Shown here piece by piece: positions 5,778 through 6,128 of a stretch of 6,128 nucleotides of DNA. Source of the stretch: an uncultured Oscillospiraceae bacterium. GTDB taxonomy: Bacteria; Bacillota; Clostridia; Oscillospirales; Acutalibacteraceae. Every line of letters starts with the position of its first letter. Position 1 is the stretch's first letter. A model generated the notes under the pieces. That model was given only the letters and a program-made list of their open reading frames with translations, made no database searches and had not been told where the DNA came from. The position numbers and the translations under genes are program-made. Location: positions 1 through 6,128 of the forward strand of contig UQLR01000038.1 in assembly GCA_900541975.1 (NCBI GenBank), in the 5' to 3' direction.

Positions 5778-5813
5778 AAAAGCAGTAAGTCTGAAAAGAT
5801 TTGCTGCTTTTTT
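5778..5813 (+). terminator. Rho-independent terminator after the CPBP/KTR genes
   Basis: AAAAGCAGTAAGTC (5778-5791) pairs with GATTTGCTGCTTTT (5798-5811) over 14 bp, with two G-U pairs and a TGAAAA loop. Six T at 5808-5813 follow. The A-run on the left arm means it may also work in the other direction. It would end transcription of the CPBP gene and the KTR remnant. Confidence 0.75.
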
Positions 5814-5830
5814 GTCGTCCATTTGGCATT

Positions 5831-5859
5831 TTGAAAAGTTGTCCGTCTTTAGGTACAAA
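5831..5859 (+). promoter_or_regulatory. Weak candidate promoter for the gene starting at 6056
   Basis: TTGAAA (5831-5836) and TACAAA (5854-5859) are 17 bp apart, a fair sigma-A match. It would give an untranslated leader of about 190 nt before the GTG at 6056. That leader, with the GC-rich hairpin CCCGC-aca-GCGGG at 5998-6010, holds no gene I can support. Confidence 0.3.
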
Positions 5860-6055
5860 GAGAAAAATTTTATGAAATCCCCGTCATTTTTCCTTTTTCA
5901 TGGTTTGTAGGGAATAGGGAGAGATTTTTATTCTTTTTGCATTGGCTTTTCCCCCGCCGCCGGAACGATAAGAAACAAGAAAAACTTTGCAAAAAGCCCC
6001 GCACAGCGGGCAGAAAAGCCCTTTCCAAGTGTATCTTTAGCGGAAAGGAAAAACA

Positions 6056-6128
6056 GTGGGTAAAAACCGACGTTCCATTCGCTTTATGAGTGGCAAAGGG
6101 AAACGGCACACCGCAGCCCCACCTCACT
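6056..6128 (+). CDS. Start of a basic protein, possibly a mobilisation protein (partial)
   Basis: A GTG at 6056 has GGAAAGGA (6042-6049) at good spacing and opens a frame that stays open for 24 codons to the window edge. The N-terminus M-G-K-N-R-R-S-I-R-F-M-S-G-K-G-K-R-H-T is very basic and followed by A-A-P-P-H, like the unstructured lead of a DNA-binding protein. Accessory relaxosome proteins (MobC type) and other mobile-element proteins often start like this, but 24 residues are too few to name a family. The GTG is preferred over the in-frame ATG at 6086, which lacks a ribosome site. Confidence 0.45.
   Translation, partial: MGKNRRSIRFMSGKGKRHTAAPPH

Larger units (their letters stand above)
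4371..6128. mobile_element. Probable mobile-element or rearranged accessory DNA (one boundary visible)
   Basis: From the point where catalase similarity stops, the sequence holds only fragments and accessory genes: a headless remnant (4459-4692), an AT-rich CPBP protease gene, a broken Cys-rich KTR gene of a type commonly carried on Firmicutes conjugative and resistance elements, and what may be the start of a mobilisation gene at the right edge. No integrase, transposase, terminal repeats or target duplication are visible, so the element type is not established. The left boundary at about 4371-4376 is inferred from the loss of catalase homology. Confidence 0.45.

Noticed and set aside
5870..6127. 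85-codon open frame on the - strand
   Set aside because: It runs through the non-coding leader and antisense to the better supported GTG start at 6056. It has no recognisable family, and its composition looks like a shadow frame.
1..6128. CRISPR array, tRNA, rRNA or insertion-sequence ends
   Set aside because: No regularly spaced direct repeats, cloverleaf, rRNA-like tract, transposase frame or terminal inverted repeat was seen on either strand.

Overview
The window looks like a Gram-positive Firmicutes chromosome, probably a gut Clostridia (Oscillospiraceae/Ruminococcaceae-like). Reasons: strong AGGAGG-type ribosome sites, a sigma-A promoter matching consensus at every position, a CotJC-type manganese catalase, and remnants typical of Firmicutes integrative elements. 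This placement is inference; no rRNA or other marker gene is present.

Region 1 (1-3830) is one locus on the + strand. A consensus promoter (TTGACA, 17 bp, TATAAT; 19-47) and a 16-bp palindrome (68-83) precede a small secreted Tyr/Trp/Asn-rich protein (117-515). A perfect 12-bp terminator hairpin follows (535-576). Only about 26 bases later come three tightly packed genes: a 573-575 residue membrane protein with about 7 membrane spans and an M1-aminopeptidase-like ectodomain that has no HExxH zinc motif (603-2324), an ABC ATPase (2317-3132, 8-nt overlap), and a six-span permease-like protein (3111-3773, 22-nt overlap). I read this as a secreted-peptide/ABC-2 transporter locus for export, immunity or peptide handling. 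The hairpin would act as an attenuator, giving much peptide mRNA and little transporter mRNA. The function of the peptide is unknown. A bidirectional terminator (3787-3826) ends the operon.

Region 2 (3840-4394, - strand) is the C-terminal part of a CotJC-like manganese catalase. Family similarity stops abruptly at the GTEELAH motif (about 4370). The N-terminal helix that carries the first metal-binding Glu is absent and is replaced by unrelated sequence.

Region 3 (about 4371-6128) looks like accessory mobile-element DNA. It holds the C-terminal remnant of an unknown protein (4459-4692), paired inverted repeats (4731-4762), a CPBP-family intramembrane protease-like gene (4786-5580, probable TTG start), a broken Cys-rich KTR small protein (5610-5710), a strong terminator (5778-5813), about 240 bp without a gene, and the first 24 codons of a basic protein that may be a mobilisation gene (6056 onward, cut by the window edge). 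The abrupt loss of catalase similarity, the gene fragments and the AT-rich cargo suggest an insertion or rearrangement at the catalase gene.
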